DNA of 64,000 nucleotides from Diadema setosum (Eukaryota > Echinodermata > Echinoidea > Diadematoida > Diadematidae): the NCBI GenBank assembly GCA_033980235.1, contig CM067059.1:18548100-18612099 (forward strand), read 5' to 3'. Below the pieces are notes generated by a model. It made no database searches and was not told the DNA's origin. It saw only the letters and a program-made list of their open reading frames with translations. Made by a program: the position numbers and the translations under genes. This document shows, piece by piece, positions 44,121-55,765 of the stretch. Within the stretch, counting starts at the first letter, position 1; each line of letters starts with the position of its first letter.

Positions 44121-45767
44121 GATAACACGTAAACTGGTCAAATTTGACAAGATTACTTTCAATCCATTTTTACGAGGTGATGCCGTCATCCAATCAAAAT
44201 GCTGTTATATCAATGAAAGAGCATTTAGTAAGCTACAACATACCGAAATTTGGGTGAAAATCGGCAAAAGATAAGTGAAATACGCTCCAGTGAACTTGAA
44301 TTTTGATGACGTCATTTTGAAAATTTACTTTTTTTACTTTATTAAGAAATTTGATATCTTTTAATCATTTTTTCAGTATCGCCAACCCATGAAATGACAT
44401 GTGCAACTCATCAACTTTCAGAATATGTAAAGAAAATGGGGGGTCACTGTCCATCCTGACGAGTAAAATCGAATTTAAAATTGGCGGTTTTTTGGCATAG
44501 TTGCACTGCATATCGCCATTGACGCGAGCGCAGAATTTCAACTTTGACGGGCCCGTATGACGTCATATTGAGTCGAATTGACTTGAAACTTGGTAGAAAT
44601 ATTCCTTGACTTTTCAGGCATCCGATCGAAGTGAAAAAACGGGAAATTTCTATTGCATATGAGCTGTGCGTGCGTATATGCGCGCGCGTACGCGTCCGTC
44701 CAATTTTTTCAATTTTTCAAAAAATGCTGCAAATGGTCTGAAACATGTGCAAAAAAAATTTGAGCTCGATTGGAGCATACAAATATTTCAACGCGCGCTT
44801 TTTAATAATAAATATGAATTTTGATATGAGTAGAATGCGCTTGACTTGAAATATATGCGACGTAAATTTCATTGAAAAATTCCATTCCAATAATGAGATA
44901 TGAATGAAAATGTGTTTTCATATAATGACGTCATAGTGACGTCACGGTCGACTGATCACAATGATACATTAGATTTGTTGTCTTTGAGACATGATACATA
45001 TATGGTATGACTTTGAAATTGATACTCTGAGAACTTTCTGAGTAAGTAGATATACAAATTTTGTCCAGAAATAAAGAAAAAGAAGAACCAACAAAGAATC
45101 CGTACAGATACAGAAGGTGATCCGAGAGGATACTCGGATCACCTAAAAAAAACTTTCCAGAGAATCTCTATTAGGCTATACATGCATACACCAAGTGTAA
45201 AAAAAAATAATCCTGCTGGCATTGCATAAACATGAGGGAAATAGTAAACTTTTGAAGTGTTGCCCTTGACCTTTGACCCCTGACCTTTGACTCCATGAAC
45301 CCTAAATTCTCTAGATAATCACTGCCAGTCAGTACATGTATATATACTATGTTCCATGAAGATACCTTGAACAATTTCCAAGGTACAAAGAAAAAAGGTG
45401 AAGTTTTAATATTTTTCTTGACCTTTTGACCTTTGACCTCATGACCCAAACTTTCACCTGAGAATCTTAGTCGGGTAATACAGGTATACACTAAGTTTCA
45501 AGAAAATATCTTCAGGCATTGCATAGATATGATGGAAATAGTGAAATTTTATGTATTTGACCATGACCTTTGACCTTGAGCAATGTGCACCCAAAAGTTG
45601 ATAGGCACAACTTCACCCCCTAATACACATACATCCCAAGTTTCATTAGGATACCTCAAAAGGTTTTGATAGTTACCCTGTCCACAAAATTCATTACGGA
45701 CGAATGGAAGGACGGACGGACAACCTGAAAACAAAATGCCTCCGGCACCACTTCGTGGTGGAGGCAT

Positions 45768-45929
45768 AAAAAGAATGGTTATTAACGCTATGATCTTATT
45801 TTTTGGAAAAGATTGCTGAAAAAGTCTGAAAAATTCATTCAAAGTCGCTGTTTGCTCGTGCAAATGAAAATTTGGTAGCACTACTGCCTATCATTTTAAC
45901 TCAGTCATGCACGAATTGTTAACAATGAG
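45768..45929 (+). repeat. Duplicated intron unit, expanded copy, piece 3
   Basis: Matches about 31,170-31,290 (AGAATGG, AAAAGATTGC, TCATTCAAAGT, AACAATGAG). It has an extra TTGCTCGTGCAAATGAAAAT segment that is also found inverted at 29,900. Confidence 0.83.
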
Positions 45930-47559
45930 CGTGTTTATACAGAGAAGCAAAATACGCGCTCATGCCGGCTCATGCGAGAGGACCTCTCGAATTTTGCTCT
46001 GTATAAACACGGCATACGCCGCCAAATGCAGGCTCATGCGAGAGGTTCCGTCCGCCACCTTTTGAGGTGGCCGATGTGAGAGGAGCCTCGCGTATTTTGC
46101 TGTGTGTTTATACAGACGACCGAAATTCAAGAGGTAACCGGAAAGCGCGTATTTTAATATCTGTCATGATCGCACGTCTTCTCCTTCTTACTGAAAAATT
46201 GGATTTCAATTGATCATTTGGCCTGGTGGTTGTCAAGAGGAACGTTACAAGAATGACCTTCAAGCTTGGTGGTCCTGATGACTTTGCGGTGCCATCTTGA
46301 TTTTTTTCATTTTTTCCCATCATGCACAGGGATCTCGCCAGCGTATATCACCCTTGTCGGCGCTGACAAGCGTGCGGTTTGAAGAAACAATTGCCGACAA
46401 GGGTAACACCACGCGTGAACACGATATGAAATGCATGCCCCCCTCCGCCAAAGGTTGTATTTTATTTTTTATTTTTTTGCTGCTTTGGTTTGTTTGTTCG
46501 TTTGTCTGCCTGTCTGTCTCTCTATTCGCAAAATAAGTCAAAATTTGGGAACAGATTAGGATGACATTTTCAGGAACAGTTGGTTGGTAAAATGGCGCAA
46601 GGAACAGATGATTAAATTTTGATAGTGAGCAGGATTTATAATACCACCGGAATTCACCGCCAGGATCCAGGATTTTTAGACTTTGTTTCGTATATTTGAA
46701 AGGATTCATATCAATTCTTTAGGAAGCTGGCTATCGGCATCGACGCAAAATTAGATGTGTTCAAAGCATTGCCGCAGAGAGAAAATTAAACTCCATCTTT
46801 CGTTTGAAAAAAGAACGTGCGATGGAGTACGCAAATGCAAATTGTTATTTTGGTTTTGGTAGTTTCAGCGGGTTATTTTTTTTTTTTTATTCAAAAAGCC
46901 ATGCGTTCCATTTGAGCCTTTTCACTTTCCATGGATTTGTAAGCGTCATTCGTGAATATTCCATTTTCCTTCTCCGGGCCGAAATTTATAGTAATTCTGT
47001 CATGATGTCTTTCAAGTTCAACGTACGTAATGCTCCACGTGCTTCTGGCTTGGTTTGTTAACAGGTGGGTTAGGGGGCCTTCATGGGCAGAAAATAAATG
47101 GATAATCATTCATCAATGTTCCCAGTTGGTTTACATGCTACTACAGTATGTACACGCTGTTTACAACCACTGCAGCAAGGTGGCAGTACCCGCGGCATTC
47201 CTTTATCTGACACCTGGCTTTCGTGGAAATTTCATGGAAATTTCCACAAGCCATGATATCAAGTTTCCCCACTGCTTGTGGTCGTGCCTTTTAATTTTTT
47301 TTATTCTTCATTACGAACATCAATTTGTTCAACTTGAAAAGTGTATTCGCTTCGAGCACGTGTTTCTTTTTTTTTTTTTATTGCAGCGTCGGTAACATTT
47401 TGTTTTGTTCATCGTCCGTGCATGGCAGGGGTTCATGGGAGTAGAACGATAGGAATGACTGGGGAGAAAATAAACTGAAAGAAGGAAGCATCTTTTGAGC
47501 AAGCTGTCTTTGTTTTTCTCTACATCAGCATCAGTTAATATCACCACTAAGGTTCATTT

Positions 47560-48210
47560 TTTTTTGTTACTCCGAAAGATTGATGATAAAATAATGCTAG
47601 AATCTTTATTCTGAAGGTTTGTTAATCCAAAAATGATTAAGAAAAAATGTCCGTTCATTTCATAACGAAATCAGTTTTGTTATTTCGAACGTTCTGCCAG
47701 TGAAATTTCTGAATAAAACGGCACAAAACAGCGTGTTTTTGTACTCGAAGGGTCTGTTACTCCGACAGAAATAGTAATGATAAAGTAATAAATTGCAGAT
47801 TCTTTATTCTGAAGGTTTGTTAACCGAAAATTAAATAAAGAAAAATGTCCGTAAATTTCAAAACGAAATCAGTGCCTCATTTCGAACGTTTTGCCGGTGA
47901 AATTTCGGAATAAAACGACTGCCCAAAAACAGTTGCAGTTTTCTTACTCTGAGGGTTCGTTACTCCGACAGATTAATGATAAAATAATGCTAGATTCTTT
48001 ATTCTGAATGTTCGTTAATCCAAAAATGGTTAAGAAAAAATGTCCGCTCATTTCACAACGAAATCAGTTTTGTTATTTCGAACGTTTCTGCCAGTGAAAT
48101 TTCGGAATAAAACGACAGCCCCAAAACGGTTACAATTTTCTTTTACTCTGAAGGTGCGTTACTTCGAAGAATAATGATGATAAAATACTTTAGATTCTTA
48201 CATGACACAA
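47560..48210. repeat. ~200-bp tandem units in element K, block 1
   Basis: About three units with ATTTCGAACGTTCTGCCAGT or a variant, TTCGGAATAAAACG and GGTTTGTTAATCC. A related block lies at 49,075-49,680. Confidence 0.75.
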
Positions 48211-48347
48211 ATCTCTCGTTTGAAGAGGCTACACCCCCGTAAATAATGCCAGTGTATATCTTGGCAATCAATGACTTAAAATCAAAGATATAAAACACCT
48301 GTTTCTTGACCCTGGCCTAATCTAAGCATCAGTCATCGCCACAGCGC

Positions 48348-48367
48348 CACAGGGGGGGGGGGGGGCA
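48348..48367. repeat. Poly-G run
   Basis: About 14 G in a row followed by CACCG. Length uncertain. Confidence 0.7.
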
Positions 48368-48523
48368 CCGTGAGAGGAGGAGATTGTTTTGGTTTTGGCA
48401 TGGGCTATGTAGCTCCATGGTGCGTGCGTGTGTGTACGTGTGTGTGTGAGTGTAGACATTCAGCATATGCAGACAGAGCATGCCTGTACTGCAGTGACCG
48501 GAACTATTGTCATTCCATTTTGT

Positions 48524-48551
48524 CTCTCCCCCATCTCTCCCCCCCCCCTCT

Positions 48552-48582
<31 letters not shown>

Positions 48583-48596
48583 CCTCTCTCTCTCAA
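48524..48596. repeat. (CT)n microsatellite
   Basis: Pyrimidine-only tract made of CT and CCCT repeats, preceded by a (TG)n stretch at about 48,422-48,450. Confidence 0.85.
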
Positions 48597-49074
48597 TGAT
48601 CCAGTCAGCAGGCTGATTGTAACCAGGGAGGTAGTCTCACCTCTCCGTTGTAACTCACTGCCAAATAGCACATTGTCAGCACCGGCAAACTGGCAATGCT
48701 CTCCTTCTTATTCCTGTATTTTCGTTATTTACGGGTCAATTTCTTTCGTTCGAAATGTAAAATGGATGACCATAGAATTTCTCAATAGAATATAAAATTG
48801 AAAACTTTAGAAAGGATAGAGAAAATTGAGTTCACTTTGAATGGTCTGCCACAGGCAGATATCCTTATCATGCTCTTACGTAATACGACAGCTGCTGGAG
48901 TCATCAAACCCTGGCTTGGCCTCCAGGTTTGTCACGCCGAGCAGAAAGTTTATTTGCAATGGACAAATACTTCGACTCCCAACTCCCAAACGAAAAATCT
49001 TGAAAGCGGTATAGAACCCCATTTTCTTTGTGGAAGTTGGGGACTCGCCTCAAACGAGGGATTGACGGCATGAA

Positions 49075-49680
49075 TTCTGAACGATCGTTAATCGGAAAAC
49101 AATAAAGAAGAAATGTTCGTTTATTTCCAAACGAAATCAGTTTTGTTATTTCGAACTTGGGCGTTCTGCCAGTATAATTTCGGAATAAAACGACGGTCCC
49201 AAAACGATTACAGTTTTCGTACTCTTGAGGGTTCGTTACTCCAAAAGGATAATGGTAAAATAACACTCTACATTCTTAATTCTGAATGATCGTTAATCGA
49301 AAAATGATAAAGGAGAAATATTTGTTTATATCCAAACGAAATCAGTTTTGTTATTTCGAACGTTCTGCCAGTATAATTTCGGAAGACAACAACGGCCCCA
49401 AACGTTGTTTTCTTACTCTGAAAGTTTGTTATTCCGAAACAATAATGATGATAGATAATAGATTCCTTTCTGAAGGTTCGTTGATCGGAAAATAATAAAG
49501 AAAAAAAATGTTTGTTAATCTTCGAACGAAATCAGTTTTGTTTATTTTGAACATTCATCTGTAGTACCGACCTTTGGTGGTGTTGTTGTTTTCGATTACA
49601 AACCTTCGAAGTACTCAGTAATGAATTGTTTCATTTTATGATTAAACAAACCTTCGGAATAATGACCATCATTACATTTT
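49075..49680. repeat. ~200-bp tandem units in element K, block 2
   Basis: Three units related to 47,560-48,210, with ATCAGTTTTGTTATTTCGAA and AATTTCGGAA words. The alternating TTCG and CGAA content lets units fold on themselves. Confidence 0.72.
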
Positions 49681-50390
49681 TGTATGATATCTCTTTGATG
49701 TCACGGCCAAACTACCGCAGTATACCCAGAAAGGAGAGTGCAACGATGTCCCGAAAGTTCTCGATCGCTTCTCGCGCATCTGCATGCAGTAGGCCTACCA
49801 GTTTACCACGTGGTCGAGCAGACGGCAAGAAAGCAAAAACACTACGGGTATAGTTAGTACACGGCGCGCATTGTTGCGATGCAGAGACGGCTAATTATTG
49901 CAACAGTGAAACAGGAAAGGCCTAAAAGAAATCGGAACCTTCACCATCGGCACCTACTTCTCTTTCATTTATTATTTAGGAACTGCCGCCAACAAAAGGT
50001 ATGGAGTTTCTGCATTGTTTCTGTGAGAATGTGCCCCTCACAACATTCATTTACATCTCCGTGAAAATGTCGCATTTAGTGGCATTTTAGCGGCGATTTA
50101 TCTGTGTTGTATTGAGCATTAGCGAAGGCTTCCGCGCTTCCACCCCCAGAACAGCGCGTATAACTGCCGGCAAGCGTGAAGAAATTCCTGGCGAGAACCC
50201 TGATGCAATAAACTGCACTGCGAACGTGACCTATGCTTGACCTCAAAATTCGAGAGGTCCGGTTCAGCTGAGGTCCGCTCGCATGAGCCGGTATTTTGAC
50301 TTCTGTATAAACACGAGGAAATAAGCGCTCATGCGGGAGGTAAAATACCGGCTCATGCGTGCCAATGCGAGAGGCTCCTGTATAAACACG

Positions 50391-50520
50391 CACGAGTTGT
50401 GCATCAAATGAAAGAAGAGAAGTGTATCTTTCAATCCCTGTACATCTCATAAAGCAAATATGTGATTATGATTGCAAAGAATTGCAATGAAACTCGGTTT
50501 CGTTTTTTTTCTGGGACACG
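50391..50520 (+). repeat. Duplicated intron unit, expanded copy, piece 4
   Basis: Matches about 31,290-31,430 (GTTGTGCATCAAA, ATTGCAAAGAATTGCAATGA). It ends shortly before the next MITE. Confidence 0.84.
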
Positions 50521-50541
50521 TAGTACTTCATATAGTTCATA

Positions 50542-50779
50542 TGTGACCCGCTACAACAAAAGGATCCTAAAGTCGCTGACGAGTGAGCCAAGAAAATCGA
50601 GTTTGAAGTCAGATCACCAAAATCTGTCAAAAGAATTTTGTAGTCTAATGTATCTTCTATCATCTGCCGAAATTTCGAAGCTAAATGATCATAGGAAAGG
50701 CCTGAAAATAGCATTTTTCTGGGCCATGCTTGGCTCGCCCGTCAGCGACTTTAGGATCCTTTTGTTGTAGCGGGTCACA
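50542..50779. mobile_element. 238-bp MITE with long TGTGACCCGCTAC inverted ends
   Basis: TGTGACCCGCTACAACAAAA at the left is mirrored by TTTTGTTGTAGCGGGTCACA at the right. The inverted repeats extend about 54 bases with few mismatches, so almost half the element is stem. TA lies on both sides. Confidence 0.9.
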
Positions 50780-51615
50780 TATTCTTCTTTCTCACAGGTC
50801 TTTCCCTCAGGAACTTTTCTTTGGATCCACTCCCCATTTTCACATTTTTGTACTTTTTGATTCCACATTCCATGGTCCCCATTCTCCATCACTTACTGCC
50901 TTTATTTTCTCTGACGAAGTTATGTGCTACATCATTCCAAATTTCACATCTCTCTCTCTCATCCCCATAATATTCCAACCTTCTCCTTCCCTCTCTCTTC
51001 CCTCCGGCTTCATCTTTCTCTTCCCACCAGTTCTGTTCCTCACTCTATTCTTCCTTACAATTGTCCCTGTCTCCTATCCTTCTAACTAATTTAGTGCAAC
51101 TTCAAATTCCAGCTCATCACTGCCCTTCAATTGTCACTATTTGCCTTCCTTACACTTTCCCATGTGACTTATCTCCTTCACTCTCCTCTTTCTTGGATTT
51201 TCTTTCAGCAAAAAAAAGGTCCTTTCTTTAATAAGGATCATATATATAACATGGTGTTACTGCAAACATCACTTTCTCCTTTGCATCACCTTGCAAACTT
51301 TCAAACAACAAATAATTGTATGAAAGCAAGAGATTATTAAGCAGAGAGGTGAAGATATGATGTAATAGTTTCTTCAATTTGTCTGCCCTCTGCTTAAATG
51401 ACATATAATAAATACTTGACAAAGATGTCGGAAAAAAGGAACCATTGGGAATTGAATCTGTCATCTGCTGCTTTCTGGGCAGCTGTACTCCCACCAGGCT
51501 ATCTCTGGTTGCCGGCAGTGTCATAATAAACTCAGAACAAGTACCCAAGCTCCAAATTAAAAAACAAAACAAATATTAATTCTGTTTAAAACTTTATCAG
51601 TGTCTTTGCTATTGA
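50780..51615. other. Intron; nothing recognised
   Basis: Pyrimidine-rich on the plus strand at 50,800-51,180, with short frames only. No clear repeat ends. Confidence 0.4.
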
Positions 51616-52076
51616 AGGGGAATTCCAGATGATTTTCATAATTTCACATCATGTAGTAATAAATCAACAGCTCCATAATATAGATTTGTGGAATTTATTG
51701 TGGTTCTTAAACAGAGAACCAATGCTTTGAAAAACCTTAAACAAATTACACTGAACAAGGATGATGACATAGGAGGCTCACATATTTCAGAAATGTATCA
51801 GTGTAATTCCATTACAATACCGCCTGCTTGCGTGTTCACCTGTGTATAATCTATGCATGCCTTCTTCTTTTGTGCTGCTTCCTTGAGCCCCAACTCATGC
51901 ATTCTATAATGGTGACTCTGCCATGTCATTATCCTTGTTCATTGCAATTTGCTATAAATTTCGGAAATATCCTTATTCTTCATCCCAATTATTGTAAATT
52001 CTGAAACTCTGTCCTCAGTATAACTAATTTATGGTTGTTCAAATGTAAAAATCTGAAAATAATCTGGAGGTCTCCT
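51616..52076 (-). mobile_element. TTAA MITE, copy 1, downstream of the FANCM exon
   Basis: 461 bp from AGGGGAATTCCAGATG to CTGGAGGTCTCCT. TTAA is at the right edge (52,077-52,080) and TTGA at the left. It is the inverted counterpart of 56,707-57,164 along its whole length. Confidence 0.88.
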
Positions 52077-52136
52077 TTAAAATTGAGAAAGGAAATTTTA
52101 TATAGTTTAAACAAAGTCCTAAGAACCAACAGTTTT

Positions 52137-52139
<3 letters not shown>

Positions 52140-52174
<35 letters not shown>
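52140..52174. repeat. (AT)n microsatellite
   Basis: About 17 AT repeats, lying between the MITE and the FANCM exon donor. Confidence 0.9.
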
Positions 52175-52176
<2 letters not shown>

Positions 52177-52418
52177 AAATATTGTTTTAGCTGAAGGATA
52201 AAATATGTAAAGATATATGAATATTAATTTTGGGTCCTGAATTTTTTACTTCATTGTGACAAGAGTTCCATTATAACCATGTTTGTCATAACAGAAATGC
52301 ATGCTATATGCCAAATGAGATACAAGGTCTTGTCATCCTAAGGAAGATAAGCTTATTTCCAAGCAAAGAATGAATTACTGTGCTGCTGAATTACTGATTT
52401 TCTGCTAGATGTTTGTAC

Positions 52419-53488
52419 CTCACTCTGCAATTTCTTTGTGACATCAGACATTTCACCATAGTCTTGATGGGAAAAATGCTCACAGGCAGAATCAACCGTC
52501 TGGTCCAGAACTCCCATCCTATTTGCATTCATCGCAAACTGAAGGCATGGATTTTGTGTGATCAGAGGTAGTGCAGGGCTAGTTTTGTTATCAGCGTGAG
52601 ATGAGCTTTGATTAGCACCTGGAGCTTTTCTCTTTTGCATCATCAGCAGTCCCTCACTCTTCTGCTGCTGCTGAGATGCAGTCCAGCCATCAACCACTCC
52701 CTTATTTTGTGGGGGGGACTTGGGGGCAACAAAGATATTGCCTTTGCTCTCACTTGACATCTCACTTACTCTGTTCCCAATATCCATTCTGGAGTTCATA
52801 ACAAAAAAATGTGCTTTTACACGATTCTTCCCATTAGAGTGGTTTGTGCTGGTGTTGGTAAAGTCAGATTTCCTCTCTTTGTGAGCTGGAATACCTCCTG
52901 ATGGTTTCTTTAACCATACAGGTGGCTTTTCCTGTGAAAATGCAGTTTTAGTAGTTTTTCTCTCTTCAGAGTAAGCACTGTTTTGTGGACTTGCTGTCTT
53001 GGTGTATGGCGATGCAGTATATGCATTTGATCTTTTCATTGATCCCTTTCTCCTCATCCTCACGTTCTTGAAGTCATTATCCCCGTCTATGGGGTCAATA
53101 ACCTCTATCTCACTTCCTGATGATGAGTCTGACTTGAAGACAGCAGCTCGCCCTGCCCTCAGTATCCTGGCTGCTTTGCTCTCTGCACACCTCCTTCTTA
53201 GCTGCATTCCACCTCGTCCTTTCCTCTCCTCATTGCTGTTGGCCAAATCAATGGTGATCTCCATGTCAACTATAGAAACCTCCTCATCCTCTGGAATCAC
53301 TCTGCTTCTGCAGTCATTTCCCACGTCATCTTCTGGAACCACAAAGCTGTCTACTAGGTAGGATGTGTCCTGATGAGGGACCTGAGAGAAGATGTCCTGG
53401 TCATCATCATAGTGGACCATCTTAAAGCGACTCCTACAGCTAACCCCCATGGGACTCCGCACAGACTTCATGTATACTGCATGCATGT
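52419..53488 (-). CDS. FANCM: FANCM large exon upstream of the ERCC4-like domain
   Basis: It encodes part of the long, mostly disordered region of FANCM between helicase and nuclease-like domains. The best match is near its start: YDDDQDIFSQVPHQDTSYL then DSFVVPEDD, which I recall as a conserved SQVP-QD-xYL-DSF block just ahead of the ERCC4-like domain in vertebrate FANCM. The rest is Ser/Lys/Gln-rich with acidic patches (DSSSGSEIEVIDP), basic runs (RMRRKGS) and no fold I can name. The minus-strand acceptor is CATTTCTCTTTGTAG at 53,489 and the donor GTGAG/GTACAA at 52,418. This gives 1,070 bases: two bases, then 356 codons. It therefore enters in phase 1 and leaves in phase 0, matching the exon at 1,553-1,733. 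The frame stays open 21 codons past the donor, so the donor choice is an inference. Confidence 0.8.
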
Positions 53489-54286
53489 CTACAAAGAGAA
53501 ATGGAATGATAAGGAAATTTACTATGTTTAAACACAGGTTGTAAAGTGTGATTTAGCTCCCATTAATTAGGTGGTACGCTACCGGCGTATCACCTCTTGT
53601 GTTTGTATGGAATCTTCCTTTTTTTTTCTTCTTTCTTTCTGACGAATTTTGTGGACAAAATATCTCAACAATGACATGACGGAATAACATGAAATTTTCA
53701 GTCAACATATCTCATATTAATATCTCTGTATATGAAACTTTTCATGACGATAACATATCTGTGACGTCATCTAGGCGCCATTTTGTGATTTTCAGATAAA
53801 GTCACATGATCGATCATAACTTCATAAACAGAACGTCATTTCTTTATCATTTTCGGTAGACTGATCGTCCTGTACTATGTTAATTACCTGGGTCATCATG
53901 ACGCACGCGTGTATGCGTGCGTCAAAATTTTGAAATGCTCAAAATGACTTCCCAATGGGAAACCTTTGAGTTTCAGACAATTTTAAGCGTTCCAAAAAAT
54001 TCCGCGTGTACGCGTCCATCCGCATGTTTTCGCGCACACAGCTCGTTAGCAACATGAAAATGCATTTTTTTTTCTGACTGATTTAGATTCCTGATACATC
54101 CAGTGACAATATCCATTGATTTCCGATCGATTTTGACCAATAACAAAGCAACACATTTGCGTCAAAGTTCAAATTCCGCATGCGTGTCTATGTGCAATTA
54201 TAGTGAAAAAACATGTCTTTGTTTATTTCGCCATAGCTCTGCAACCCTATGTTTTTATTGCATATTACAAAAGCATATGAATTGTA

Positions 54287-55074
54287 AAGGCCCGGTCCCA
54301 CTGGCCGACGGACACAAAGCGTATGCAGAAAGGACACAGCGGACGAGCAAAATTTCGGGGATGGCTTCATCCGCTTTCATCCGCTCCAGAAACTGACAAA
54401 ATTGGCGAAAATTGGCGGTAACAGAACGGAAATAGAACGGACGTGGGTAGTATGTAGCGGGGATGTTAAACGGATGTTCATCGGAAGCCTAGCGGATGAA
54501 AGCGGATGGAAGGGGATGACAGCTCCGAAGGGGTTACCGGAGATAATTGCGAAACGGACGCATAGCAGAAAAAGCGGATGCAGAGTGGATGCAGAGCAGA
54601 TGCAGAGCGGATGTAGAGGGGATGCTTTCGAAATGCTTTATATACGAGATGCATACGCTTACATCCTTTCTATTAACGTGCTATTAACGATGTAAAGACG
54701 TTCCACGTACCATATCTTTCCTCCCTCTTTCCGTTTTTAGCTGCAGCGGATGTGAGTTGCGAGGATGCCCAGAGGATGCAGAGAGGATGCAGCGGACGTT
54801 TAAGGGATGCCGCACGGACATACAACGTTTGTTGCTCGTATGTCGCGGATTTACATCGTACACAGCGGGAAGTTCATCCGTTCTAAAAGTTTTAAGCAGC
54901 TTAAAACTTTTTGCGCGGATGAAATCACAGTGGACGGATGCTCGATGGATAGAGCGGATGTAACACGTATGCGATGGGTATACAGCGGATTCGTAGCGTT
55001 TTCCAACGGATGGCAAGATTTTTTGTACGCTTTACATCCTCTTTGCATCCGTAAGTGCAGTGGGACCGGGCCTT
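54287..55074. mobile_element. MITE with AAGGCCCGGTCCCACTG ends and GGATGC repeats
   Basis: AAGGCCCGGTCCCACTG at the left is mirrored by CAGTGGGACCGGGCCTT at the right. The interior is dominated by degenerate GGATG(C/A/T)AGAGCGGAT words and their complements (CATCCGCT), so either strand can fold extensively. It is noncoding and 788 bp. Confidence 0.87.
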
Positions 55075-55615
55075 AAATAACATTTCAAGTATCAATATTG
55101 CCAGGAAAACTCGATGACATCATCATATCGTCATCTGAAATAAAAAAAAAATGGAATTAATTTTTTGAGGTACTGTTTCTGACATTCAGTTGCCTATTAT
55201 CCCAAATTCAGATATGTTGTACTTTGAAGATTTCCCTTTCAAGTCCATGTCATTGTTTAGCGATTTGATGACGTCATCATCCTGAAAAATTGTGATTAAA
55301 GACAAAGACTCAAATTTAGCCAAATTTACGTGTTATGTCTATGGGAGGTGATTTTTTTTTTTTATAAAACCATGCATTGACTTGATAACGTTTAAGCACC
55401 TTTACCTCAGCTGATTTTGCTCCATTTCCTCTGAAACTTAAGTATGTTGTAGCTGAGACACTAACCTGCAGTAATCATCCATTTTATTTTTTCAGATCTC
55501 CTGATCAGGTTGACAATTTTGTAGCTTAAAACTGAAAATGAGAATGGAATGTGGACGAAATGATTCCTGATTTATCTTTCACACATAAGCTGATGTTCCT
55601 CATTTTAACTCGTTG

Positions 55616-55765
55616 AGACGTATGGCTGAGAGGATAAAGGCGCGTCTCTGGCGCCAGATATGAGAGGTTGCACACGTGCGGGTTCGAACCCCATGAGTCG
55701 TCCATGTAGAAATCGCGTTCTCATGTAAACACACCCATACGCGCACACACACACACACACAATAT
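55616..55765 (+). mobile_element. tRNA-like SINE head or tRNA pseudogene with (CA)n
   Basis: Pol III A box TGGCTGAGAGG (55,623-55,633) and B box GGTTCGAACCC (55,681-55,691) lie about 48 bp apart, as in a tRNA with a long variable arm. GACGTAT and ATGAGTC could form most of an acceptor stem, but the anticodon region is a TCTGGCGCCAGA palindrome and not a normal arm. A (CA)n run follows at 55,744-55,763. It is more likely SINE-derived than a working tRNA. Confidence 0.5.

Larger units (their letters stand above)
37699..45144 (+). mobile_element. Family H hairpin-capped element
   Basis: It starts AACTAGACTCGG, then the hairpin AATTTGTCA/TGACAAATT, then AGGTGATCCGA. It ends with the hairpin GGTGATCCGAG..CTCGGATCACC (45,115-45,144). 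Inside are two ~560-bp units with TATGACCTTTGACCC (about 43,010-44,120), a pyrimidine tract and ATTTTGTCCAGAAAT near the 3' end, which are the positions of the conserved word in families A and G. A 5.1-kb TIR element is nested in its 5' part. Confidence 0.8.
37375..45767 (+). mobile_element. Family A hairpin-capped element, copy 3, split by family H
   Basis: The 5' part 37,375-37,698 starts AACTAGAAATGTCGC. The 3' part 45,145-45,767 runs from ACTTTCCAGAGAATCTC to the terminal hairpin ending GGAGGCAT. Copy 1 reads straight through the break (CAAAAGAAAAAAAAAACTTT), so the 7.4-kb interruption is an insertion into a run of A. Confidence 0.88.
45930..50390. mobile_element. 4.5-kb TIR element K with CGTGTTTATACAG ends
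   Basis: Left end CGTGTTTATACAGAGAAGC and right end CTCCTGTATAAACACG are inverted. Both subterminal zones repeat GGCTCATGCGAGAGG and TGTATAAACACG several times. The compact host unit reads AACAATGAGTTGTGCATC across the site. No transposase is recognised. hAT-like mobilisation is possible, but the flanks (ACAATGAG and CGCACGAG) are only a weak 8-bp match. Confidence 0.8.

Noticed and set aside
48370..48795. 141-codon plus-strand frame with LSLSLSLSLPLSL
   Set aside because: It is driven by TG and CT microsatellites. No conserved domain.
52999..53361. Plus-strand 120-codon frame inside the FANCM exon
   Set aside because: Antisense of the FANCM frame, which has matching splice sites and a recognisable motif.
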